From CAUZWH01 sp965224275 (GTDB taxonomy: Bacteria > Pseudomonadota > Alphaproteobacteria > SHVV01), in assembly GCA_965224275.1 (NCBI GenBank), contig CBDCYR010000009.1, forward strand, positions 418,275 to 482,274: a stretch of 64,000 nucleotides of DNA, given 5' to 3'. Below are positions 27,311 through 35,812 of the stretch, piece after piece. The position numbers and the translations under genes are program-made. Below the pieces are notes generated by a model. The model was given only the letters and a program-made list of their open reading frames with translations. It was not told where the DNA came from and searched no databases. Within the stretch, counting starts at the first letter, position 1. Every line of letters begins with the position of its first letter.

Positions 27311-27339
27311 TTGTTAGTCAGCAGACGCTTTGCTATCGT
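27311..27339 (+). promoter_or_regulatory. Candidate sigma-70-type promoter for the TRAP/hydantoinase operon
   Basis: TTGTTA (27311-27316) and TATCGT (27334-27339) are separated by 17 bases, placing a transcription start near 27346 and a leader of about 57 bases. The leader contains a small stem agccgg/ccggct (27361-27381) just before the ribosome site. This is a motif match only. Confidence 0.35.
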
Positions 27340-27402
27340 GCCCTGCAGTTTGCGGAAAAGAGCCGGCGATTCTCACCGGCTGTACCTGGGAGGAGGATTT
27401 TC

Positions 27403-28455
27403 ATGACTCGCAAAAAAGACCCTAAAACATCGGATGTTTCCCGACGCAAGGTTCTCAAAACCGGCGCTGTCGCGGCGACCGGCGCCATTCTCGGCTTCCC
27501 CGCGATCGTCCGTCCGGCGAGCGCGAAGCGGTTCCTCAAGCCGATCGTGGCCGGCTTAAACGCCAAGGAAGGCGACCCCAGCTACAACTCGATCTCGTTG
27601 ATTCCGAAGATCCTGGCTGAGAAGTTCGACATCGAGATGGATTTCCAAATCCATCACTCGTCGACATTGGGCACGGATATTTCGCAGCTTGAGGCCGTCC
27701 AGACCGGCTTCATCGACATCACCAGCAACACGACCGCGCAGTTCAGCCGTTTCTCGCCCGATTTTGAGTTTGTCGGTCTGCCCTATGCGATTACCGATTG
27801 GGACATGGGCGAGCGCTTGTTCAAGTCGGGACTGTGGAAAGATCAGGCTGCCAGGTTTGAAAAGAATGTGCCGATCAAGGTTTTGCCGCCGGTCGGTGCG
27901 GGCGGCTTTCGGTTGCTGTGGAACAGCAAACGGGCCTTGGAGACGCCAGCCAAGATTCAGGGCTTGAAGTTCCGCACCACGGGCTCGCCGCTTTCGATTC
28001 AGTTGATCAAGAATTGGGGTGGCAACCCGACACCGATCCCCTGGACCGAGACCTATAACGCCATCAAGACCGGCGTCGTCGATGGATTCCACGTGCAGCC
28101 GATCTGGACCTATCTGTTCAAGATGCACGAGGTTCTCGCGCATGCCACCGAGGTCAAAGCGCTGTTCTCAGTGCAGCTTCAGGTCATGAATATCAACACC
28201 TTCAACGCCATTCCCGAAGCGATGCGTGGCCCCTTCATGCAAGCGGCGCAGATGGCGGCGGACGAAGGCAACAAGCAGGATCGTGAAAAAGAAGAGAGCT
28301 TCAAAACGAAACTGCGTGAGGCCGGTAAGACGATCTACACCCCGAGCAGCGCCGAAGCAGCGCAATGGCGCAAGGGCGGTGAGGCCGTGTGGGAAACCGA
28401 AGGCAAGAGCATCGATCGTTCGGTTATCGATCGCATGATTGCGCTCCGCACGTAG
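27403..28455 (+). CDS. dctP: TRAP transporter solute-binding protein (DctP family)
   Basis: A 350-residue periplasmic binding protein. It has a twin-arginine type leader (SRRKVLKTG, then a hydrophobic stretch ending PASAK). The family core includes GLPYAITDWDMGERLF, QGLKFRTTGSPLSIQL and the YNAIKTGVVDGF motif with a conserved Arg region for carboxylate binding. The ribosome site gggaggagg is strong. It is the first gene of the operon and is followed by the stem-loop at 28469, which may raise its expression over the permease genes. The ligand is probably an organic acid; identity unknown. Confidence 0.93.
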   Translation: MTRKKDPKTSDVSRRKVLKTGAVAATGAILGFPAIVRPASAKRFLKPIVAGLNAKEGDPSYNSISLIPKILAEKFDIEMDFQIHHSSTLGTDISQLEAVQTGFIDITSNTTAQFSRFSPDFEFVGLPYAITDWDMGERLFKSGLWKDQAARFEKNVPIKVLPPVGAGGFRLLWNSKRALETPAKIQGLKFRTTGSPLSIQLIKNWGGNPTPIPWTETYNAIKTGVVDGFHVQPIWTYLFKMHEVLAHATEVKALFSVQLQVMNINTFNAIPEAMRGPFMQAAQMAADEGNKQDREKEESFKTKLREAGKTIYTPSSAEAAQWRKGGEAVWETEGKSIDRSVIDRMIALRT

Positions 28456-28468
28456 TCGACTATTCCAG

Positions 28469-28497
28469 CGGGGGCTTACCGACGTGGTGAGCCCCCG
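28469..28497 (+). terminator. Intercistronic stem-loop between dctP and dctQ
   Basis: Arms cgggggcttac and gtgagcccccg pair at 10 of 11 positions. No T-run follows. It is best read as a partial terminator or mRNA-stabilising hairpin giving more binding protein than permease. Confidence 0.65.
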
Positions 28498-28527
28498 TCT
28501 GCGTTCAACTGGAGCATCGTAACTAAC

Positions 28528-29055
28528 ATGGATGCGTTCCAACGCATCGTCGACGCGATCGACCTGGTTGCCAAAGTGGTCGCCGGCGGAATCGCGGCGA
28601 TCATCTTTGCTGTCATGCTGGCGCAGGTTTTCTTCCGCTACGTCATCAACAGCTCACTGCAGTGGTCTGAGGAACTCGCGATTTGGGGATTGATCTGGAT
28701 GGTGTTCATCGGTTCCGTGGTGTTGCTGCGCCACTGGGGCCATATCGGCATTCCCACCTTCGTGAATATGTTCCCGCTACGCGTTCGGATCCCGCTGATC
28801 ATTCTCAGCAAACTCATTAGCGTCGTTTTCCTGGTCGCGCTCGTGTACTACGGCATCCAGGTTTTCAACGCGTCGTTCCATGCTGATTCGATCAGCATGG
28901 GGCATATCTCAACGCGTTGGGTGAAGGTGGCGATCCCGGTCGGTGCCGGGTTGATGGTGGTGCTCGCGCTTTACAGCATTACCGATGATATTCGCCGCTG
29001 GCTACGCGGCGATCTCGAACACTTCCGCCAATTCGGTAGCTCCGAAGCGAACTAA
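28528..29055 (+). CDS. dctQ: TRAP transporter small permease (DctQ family)
   Basis: A 175-residue inner-membrane protein with four predicted helices. The family hallmarks are QVFFRYVIN, WSEELAIWGLIWMVFIGS (helix 2) and a HWGHIGI segment. It joins DctM as the membrane part of a sodium-driven TRAP uptake system. It starts 72 bases after dctP, across the stem-loop. A cytoplasmic tail follows the last helix. Confidence 0.92.
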   Translation: MDAFQRIVDAIDLVAKVVAGGIAAIIFAVMLAQVFFRYVINSSLQWSEELAIWGLIWMVFIGSVVLLRHWGHIGIPTFVNMFPLRVRIPLIILSKLISVVFLVALVYYGIQVFNASFHADSISMGHISTRWVKVAIPVGAGLMVVLALYSITDDIRRWLRGDLEHFRQFGSSEAN

Positions 29056-29083
29056 CTCAAGGACTGCCCAGGAAGCCGCCCGC

Positions 29084-30385
29084 ATGGAACTCGTCGGCCT
29101 GTTCCTGTTCATCCCGTTTCTCGTCTGTCTCGTGCTGGGCGTTCCGATTGCCTTCAGCCTGGGGCTCTCGTGCCTGGTGTTCTTGTTGTTCTCCGGCACC
29201 CACATCCCGCCGCTCATTGTCATCACCGAAATGTATACCGCGATCGATTCGTTCGCGTTGTTGGCATTGCCGATGTTTGTGCTGACGGGCGAACTCCTAA
29301 ATCGTTGCAATCTCACTGAAAAGTTGGTCGAAGCCGCCCGCCTCCTGATCGGTTGGATCAAAGGCGGACTCGCGCACGTCAATGTCGTTACCAGTATGTT
29401 CTTTGCAGGCATTTCAGGGTCGGTGTTGGCCGATGCGGCGTCGATTGGACCGATCCTGATACCGGCGATGATCCGCGAACGCTATCCGGCCGCGTTCTCA
29501 GCCGCGATCACCGGGGCGAGTTCGGTGATCGGCGCGATCATCCCGCCCAGCATTCCGCTCATTATCGTGGGCGGCCAATTGCAGATCTCGATTGGCGGCC
29601 TGTTCGCCGCCGGTGTCGTTCCCGGCATCCTGGTGGGACTGTTCTTGATGATCACGGCTTACATCATCTGCTCGGTGAAGGGTTATGGTCACGTCCATCG
29701 CTTTGAGGGCGTGGTCAACACCTCGGTGGGTACCTTCAAGGCGCTGCCGGCTCTGATGATTCCGGTGCTGATTCTCGGCGGTATTTTGTCGGGTATTTTC
29801 ACGCCAACCGAGGCTGGCGCGATCGCCGTTCTTTATACGCTGCTGGTTGGCGCGTTTTATTATCGCAGCCTCGACAGTTACAAGTTGCGTGCATCACTGA
29901 TTGCAACGGCTCGAGTCTCCGCATCAGCCCTGCTGATCGTCGCCGCCGCAATCGTGTTTGGCCGCATCCTCACGTTCTATCGTGTTCCCCAGGAGATTCT
30001 CGACTTGCTGTTGTCCATCACCGACAGCCGCGTGATCCTGTTCCTGATTATCATCGTGTTCTTCTTGTTCATGGGCACGTTCATGGACGCGGTCGCGAAC
30101 ATGATCATTCTGGGGCCACTGTTGATGCCGATTGCGGTCGATGGACTCGGCATGCACCCGATCCAGTTTGGGATATTCCTGATGATCGGCCTGTTGCTCG
30201 GCGTCATCACGCCGCCGCTCGGGCTGATCTTGTTCGTGGTCTCGCCAATAGCAGGGGTGACTCTAGAACGTACCGCGGTTGCGGTGATCCCGTTTCTGCT
30301 CGCTGAGCTAACTGTCCTGCTGCTGGTTGTCTTCGTCCCCGACGTCACGCTCGCGATCCCGCGATGGGTCGGCCTCGTCGAGTGA
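29084..30385 (+). CDS. dctM: TRAP transporter large permease (DctM family)
   Basis: A 433-residue protein with about 12 membrane segments. Typical sequences are the N-terminal FIPFLVCLVLGVPIAFSLGL, LLALPMFVLTGELLNR, the FAGISGSVLADAASIG loop and IIPPSIPLIIVGG. The start at 29084 is chosen because it begins at the first helix; an in-frame ATG at 28985 lies inside dctQ. Its TGA stop overlaps the GTG start of the next gene, tying transport to the redox genes downstream. Confidence 0.93.
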   Translation: MELVGLFLFIPFLVCLVLGVPIAFSLGLSCLVFLLFSGTHIPPLIVITEMYTAIDSFALLALPMFVLTGELLNRCNLTEKLVEAARLLIGWIKGGLAHVNVVTSMFFAGISGSVLADAASIGPILIPAMIRERYPAAFSAAITGASSVIGAIIPPSIPLIIVGGQLQISIGGLFAAGVVPGILVGLFLMITAYIICSVKGYGHVHRFEGVVNTSVGTFKALPALMIPVLILGGILSGIFTPTEAGAIAVLYTLLVGAFYYRSLDSYKLRASLIATARVSASALLIVAAAIVFGRILTFYRVPQEILDLLLSITDSRVILFLIIIVFFLFMGTFMDAVANMIILGPLLMPIAVDGLGMHPIQFGIFLMIGLLLGVITPPLGLILFVVSPIAGVTLERTAVAVIPFLLAELTVLLLVVFVPDVTLAIPRWVGLVE

Positions 30386-31155
30386 CGCGACGCGATCTCA
30401 GCAACCGATCGATCGTCGTTACCGTAGTCGCTGGCGGACTGGCGGCGGCCATCTATTTCACCGCCCAGCCGGCGCTACCGGAGGTCTGGCGCACTCCTGG
30501 AACACCGCCGCTCTATCTCGCGGGCGTTGCCGGCAGCTTGCTGCTGCTGGTGCCAGCCGCCTTTGGGTTCGCCAAGCGTAGTGGTCTCGCTGACCACCCG
30601 ACCGCCTGGTTTGTCGCGCACGTGTTGGCCGGGGTTGGCGGCGGCGTGTTGATCGCGATCCATACCGCCGGCACTCTGGAACGGCCCCCGGCGCTAATGC
30701 TAATCGGGATCGTGTTCCTCGTGGTGCAAGGCGCGTGGGCGCGAACAATGCTTTCACGTACGGTTAGCGCCACTTTTGGTCGCCAACTAGCGGGATTTTC
30801 TCCGCCCGATTCGGCGCTGAAAGAACGGTTGTCGCGGCTCATTGGCGACAAAGAGGCGGTGCTGATTCGCCTGGATGTGGGTGCAACCGAGGGCACATTT
30901 TCGCTCACTCCGCGGCACTGGTTGGCGCACCCCTTGCTGGCTTGGCGTTATCACCGCCTGGTTGCCGTCGAGCGGGCGGCGCTCGGGCAGCGCGGTCGTT
31001 TGCCGCCACTGCAAGCTTATTGGCGGGCAATCCATATGCTGGTGGCATGGGCATTGGTCGCCGGTCTGTTGATCCATATCGTGGTCGTAACTTTCTTTGC
31101 GGGCTACGCCGCGGACGGATCGACGATCTATTGGTGGCACGTGAGCGACTGGTAA
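30382..31155 (+). CDS. Predicted di-haem cytochrome b-type membrane subunit
   Basis: A 257-residue membrane protein with about five helices. Two of them each carry a His pair spaced H-x13-H: HVLAGVGGGVLIAIH and HMLVAWALVAGLLIH. This spacing is a classic bis-haem b arrangement between two helices. The GTG start overlaps the dctM stop. The FeS-molybdopterin enzyme gene starts 9 bases after its stop, so I infer that this is the membrane anchor and quinone-reactive subunit of that enzyme. No closer family was recognised. Confidence 0.7.
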   Translation: MTRRDLSNRSIVVTVVAGGLAAAIYFTAQPALPEVWRTPGTPPLYLAGVAGSLLLLVPAAFGFAKRSGLADHPTAWFVAHVLAGVGGGVLIAIHTAGTLERPPALMLIGIVFLVVQGAWARTMLSRTVSATFGRQLAGFSPPDSALKERLSRLIGDKEAVLIRLDVGATEGTFSLTPRHWLAHPLLAWRYHRLVAVERAALGQRGRLPPLQAYWRAIHMLVAWALVAGLLIHIVVVTFFAGYAADGSTIYWWHVSDW

Positions 31156-31164
31156 GGTGACCGG

Positions 31165-34081
31165 ATGAGCCGCCTGGCCCTCATGATCGACCTCGAACGC
31201 TGCATTGGCTGTAAGAGCTGTGAAGCCGCGCAAGATGGAGCACGGACTTGGGCTCGGTGAATACCGTAACAAGGTGGTATGGCTGGGTGATCCCGATCGC
31301 GCGGTGCTCGATTTCGTCACCGTCACCTGCCAGCACTGCGAGCGTCCGGCATGCCTGCGCGCCTGCCCGGTCAACCCCAAAGCGATCGAAAAGAACCCGG
31401 AGACGGGCGTTGTCCGCGTGCTACCCGAGCGCTGCACGGGGTGCGGCGAGTGCGTCGGTGCCTGCCCGTACGGCGCGATGGGCTACGATCCGATCGATCA
31501 ACACGCCGAAAAATGCGATCTGTGCAGCGACCGTCGCGCCGCAGGCTTGCGGCCGGCTTGTGCCACGGTCTGCCCGGCTAGCGCGATCGGGTTCGGCGAG
31601 CGCGACGCTCACCTTGCAGCGGCGCAGCGCGATGATCGCTTGGTGCGCGACCATGATCCTTTCCTGCTCGGCCCGGCGACGGTCTATCTCGATCGCCTAA
31701 ACGCGACGGGTGAAACCATTGGCGGGCGTACCGCGCCGCGCGCGGCTACCCGACCAACAAAGCGGGGCGCGCTGGCCGCAGCGCCCGAACCGCCTTATCG
31801 GGGAACGCGAGCCGAGCGAACACCTGATCGTGTGGTCCCAGGCGGCTGCAATATCTGTTTCAACGCCTGTACCGTGAAGTTTCACTTCCGGGCCGATGAA
31901 TTGGTCAAGATCACCGGCTACGAAGAAGACCCGGCGCTTGGCGGCAAAGTATGTCCGAAATCACAGATGAGCATTCAGCTCCATCACAACGAACACCGCC
32001 TCAAGACGCCGCTCAAACGGGTCGGCGAGCGCGGCGAGGGCCGTTTCGAACCGGTGAGCTGGGAAACCGCACTCGACGATATCGCTAACCGGCTTATCGC
32101 GGTGCGCGACCAATATGGCCCGGAAGCCCTGGCCATCTTCTCCGGCACTCGAGCCGGCATCATCACCCGTAACGGCTATATCCGATTGTTCACTCAGCTT
32201 TGGGGGACCCCCAACGTCGAGGGCACGGAGCCACTATGCGCGTCCGGTAAAAACATCGCCTACCGCCTCGTGCAGGGCAGCCTCAATACATCCAATAGCT
32301 ATACGCCCGGCGATATCGGTAGCGCAGAGATGTACCTCTACGTCGGTGACAACCAAGCCGAAACAAGGCCGGTTTATTTCGGCATGATCAACGATTGGCG
32401 CGTTGCCAACCGCGCCAAGCTGGTCGTGGTCGATCCGCGTTTGACGCCGACCGCCAGCAAGGCGGATCGCTGGTTGCCGATTCGCACGGGCACCGACCTC
32501 GCGCTGGGGCTGGCCGTCGCCCACCACATTTTCGCCAATGATCTTCATAACTCCGCCTATTGCAAAGACTGGGTACTGGGCTGGGAGGTGTGGCGCGACT
32601 ACCTCATCGAACGCGGCTACACGCCCGATTGGGCCGCGCCGATCACCGGTCTAGCGGCCGCCGACATAGGATCCTTAGCCGAAGAAATTGCAGCCGCCGA
32701 CGGCTGCATGATCTTCGCCAGCCGCGGCGTCAACCAACACACCAATTCGGTTCAAACCAACCGGGCGTGGATGTTTGTCGCCGCGATCACCGGCAATTGG
32801 GGCCGCACCGGCGGTGGGTTTTTCAACATGACCGCGGCCGCCCTGTTGCACGCCGATGCGCCAGCCGAGCGGCGGGCCAAGATCGCCCGGCCGATGGTGC
32901 GTAAGAACCCGACCGCCTGGCTTGACGCAATGACGACCGGCAAACCGTATCCGATCCGCGCGCTGATCACCGGCAACAACCCGATGGCGATGTGGCCCGA
33001 CCAAAGCGCGGTAAGCGAGGCGTTCAAGGCGCTCGATCTGATCGTTCATATCGATCTGTTCGAGAATGAAACGTCAGCCTTTGCCGACTATGTGCTGCCG
33101 GTCGCGACCGGTATCGAGAAAGGAGGGATCTCGCGCGCCAACGATGATCGCCGCATCGTGTGGAACGACAAGCTGATCGATTCGCCGGGCGACGCGAAAG
33201 CCGACGGCTGGATCTGGATCGAACTCGGCAAGCGGCTTGGTTACGACGATGTGCTCAAGGAGGAATATAAAGACATCGCCACATTCTGGGACGCAGAGTG
33301 CATCAACAATGAAGAACTGCGTGGCTGTACCCAGAAGCGCCTGCACGCGACGCCCTATCGGTGGGTGCGCATGCCGGTTGCCAGCGAAGAAGCCATTGAG
33401 AAAGAAACATTGTTCCTCGAAAACGATCACGACGCTGAGGGTAAACGATTCCCGACCCCGAGCGGCAAGCTCGAATTCTGGAGCGAGGCCCAAGAGGCCA
33501 GCTTCCAGGCGTTGGGCCTATCGGCCCTACCCGAGTTCTATAGCGAGCGCGAACAATTGCTCGACTTACCCTATCTCGAACTGCTGGATGACGATTCTGC
33601 GGCGGGCATCATCTCGCCATTTTTTGCGGCACCGACCGCAACCTCGACCGCGCGCATCGTTGAACCCGCGGCTGATAGTCCTGGCGCGCAGCTTCGATCG
33701 GCCGGCTATGACACCGAGTTGATCTCGGGCCGCCCGCCAGCGCCGCACTTCCATAGTTGGACGCACTACTTCTGGCAGGCGCAGGAAATGTGGCCCGACC
33801 AATTCGTTCAGATCCATCCGCAGCATGCGGCCGAACGAGGAATCTCCGACGGCGATCGTGTGGTGGTCGAAACCCCGCGCGGCGCGATCGAAGGGTTGGC
33901 CTGGGTGACGCATGGGATTCGCCGCGATGCCGTGTTTGTCCCGATCGGTTGGGGCGAGCGGCAACCGTTCAACCCGTGGAAATCTGTTAACATCCTCACC
34001 GATCGCAGCCAACGCGACGTTATTTCCGATCAGATCAACATGAAAACCTTGCTGTGCCGCGTGCGGCTCGCCGCCGCATAG
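31165..34081 (+). CDS. FeS-molybdopterin oxidoreductase fusion, frameshifted near its 5' end
   Basis: The first 22 codons from ATG 31165 read MSRLALMIDLERCIGCKSC then EAA. Homology continues in another frame from 31232 (KMEHGLGLGEYRNKVVWLG); two bases are missing at 31231/31232 exactly where the fourth cluster Cys should be. After the shift come about 200 residues of DmsB-like ferredoxin domain (CQHCERPAC, CTGCGECVGAC, CDLC) and then a DMSO-reductase-family catalytic subunit of about 740 residues (GGCNICFNAC, EPLCASGKN as possible Mo ligand region, GERQPFNPW near the end). No Tat signal is seen, so it faces the cytoplasm. Real mutation, sequencing error or restart at 31205/31235 are all possible. 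Confidence 0.85.
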
Positions 34082-34084
34082 CCG

Positions 34085-35812
34085 ATGGTTGATCCGGTCA
34101 CCTTGGCTGTGCTGCAAGGCCGTCTTGAGCAAATCGCCGATGAGATGGACGCGACTCTGTTTCGCAGCGCGTTCAATCCCATTATCGCCGAGGCGCACGA
34201 CGCGTCGCACGGGCTCTACCACGCACACACGGGCGAGACCTTGGTGCAGGGGAAATCAGGGTTGCCGATTTTCGTGGGCGCGATGTCGTTCGCCGTCAAG
34301 ATGATCATCGATAAAGCCGCACGTGATGACGATATGGCCGATGGCGATGTCTACATTTTCAATGATCCTTACGACGGTGGTACCCATCTTTCCGACTTCA
34401 AGCTGGTGCGGCCCTACTACCGGCGCGGTGAGGTCTATTGCTACCTCGCATCAGTCGGCCATTGGCACGATGTCGGCGGCAACGTGCCCGGCAACTACAA
34501 TCCTGTGGCAACCGAGAGCTTTCAGGAGGGGATGCTGATCCCGCCGGTCAAGCTATTCGTTAAAGGTGAACTTCGGCCCGACATCATCGAGATTCTCAAG
34601 GCGAACAGCCGTCTTCCGGGCAGCCTTTATGGCGATCTCAATGGCCAGATTAACGCGCTCGATCTTGGCGACCGCCGCCTTAGCGCATTGCTCGATGAGT
34701 ATGGCGACGACACGGTCGCGCAGGGCTTGGACGAACTAAAAGCACGTGCCGCAAAGTTAATGCGCTCGTATGTCGCTGAGTTTCCCGACGGCACCTATCG
34801 ATGCGACGATTGGCTCGACAATGACGGCATCGTCGACGCGCCGCTCGCCATCGCCCTGGATCTCAAGATCGATGGCGAAGAACTGACTTTCGACTTTTCT
34901 CGTTCGGCAAAATCTTGCGCCGGCCCCGTAAATATCTCGCGTTCAACGGCAATTGCTTCGTGTTATGTCGCGCTCAAGCATGTTTTCCGCGAAGTTCCTG
35001 CTAACTCCGGGGTCCTCGACCCGGTCCACTTCGTTATTCCGGACGACACGATCTTGAGTGCCGGTTCGCCGAAGGCGGTTGGTGGTTACACGGAGACAAT
35101 CTTACGCGTGATCGACGTTGTCTTTGGCGCGTTTGTGCAAGCCGACCCGCTGCGGTCAAACGCATGCGCATATGGCACGATCAACGCACTGTCCCTCGCC
35201 GGTCATCGCGCAAACGGTCAGCGTTGGGTGATGTTCTCTTTCTTCGGTGGCGGCCATGGCGGCCATCCCATCGGCGACGGCCTCAGTCACGGCAATGCAC
35301 CAATCTCAACCGCGACCATACCGCCGCTCGAAATTCTCGAAGCCGCCTATCCGGTCATGTTTACCCAATGGGCGCTACGGCCCGACAGTGGGGGCCCCGG
35401 GCGACACCGTGGTGGCCTCGGTGGGGTGTATGAAGTCGAACTGCTGGAGGAGGCCGCCGATGCGTTTTTGTTTGGCGAACGCGGCAAGTTCCCGCCGCAG
35501 GGTGTCGTGGGCGGCAGTCCGGCTGCGTTGAACCGCTTTACCTACGAGCAAACCGACGGCGAGCATACGCCGCCGCTGATCTCCAAAACTGACAACATCA
35601 AGCTGCGCAAGGGACAACGGCTGCGCATCGAATCGCCGGGTGGTGGCGGGTATGGGCCCGCCGATGAGCGCGATCCGGACGCCGTGGGTCGTGACGTGCA
35701 AGCCGGTTATGTCAGTCCCGACGCTGCCGAACGCGACTATAAAGTCATCGTTGACGCGAGCGGCGAGGTGAATACGGCCGCCACCGATCAGCTTCGACGT
35801 GCAGGGCGATGA
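34085..35812 (+). CDS. hyuB: Hydantoinase B/oxoprolinase family protein
   Basis: A 575-residue HyuB-type subunit. Features are the N-terminal DPVTLAVLQGRLEQIADEM, the YIFNDPYDGGTHLSDFK block, FFGGGHGGHPIGDG and the Gly-rich C-terminal SPGGGGYGPADER. With HyuA it forms an enzyme that opens cyclic imides or 5-oxoproline-like rings, usually with ATP; related pairs act as carboxylases. Its start is 3 bases after the preceding stop, and its end overlaps the HyuA start. It is a second HyuB, distinct from the fused one at 22433. Confidence 0.92.
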   Translation: MVDPVTLAVLQGRLEQIADEMDATLFRSAFNPIIAEAHDASHGLYHAHTGETLVQGKSGLPIFVGAMSFAVKMIIDKAARDDDMADGDVYIFNDPYDGGTHLSDFKLVRPYYRRGEVYCYLASVGHWHDVGGNVPGNYNPVATESFQEGMLIPPVKLFVKGELRPDIIEILKANSRLPGSLYGDLNGQINALDLGDRRLSALLDEYGDDTVAQGLDELKARAAKLMRSYVAEFPDGTYRCDDWLDNDGIVDAPLAIALDLKIDGEELTFDFSRSAKSCAGPVNISRSTAIASCYVALKHVFREVPANSGVLDPVHFVIPDDTILSAGSPKAVGGYTETILRVIDVVFGAFVQADPLRSNACAYGTINALSLAGHRANGQRWVMFSFFGGGHGGHPIGDGLSHGNAPISTATIPPLEILEAAYPVMFTQWALRPDSGGPGRHRGGLGGVYEVELLEEAADAFLFGERGKFPPQGVVGGSPAALNRFTYEQTDGEHTPPLISKTDNIKLRKGQRLRIESPGGGGYGPADERDPDAVGRDVQAGYVSPDAAERDYKVIVDASGEVNTAATDQLRRAGR

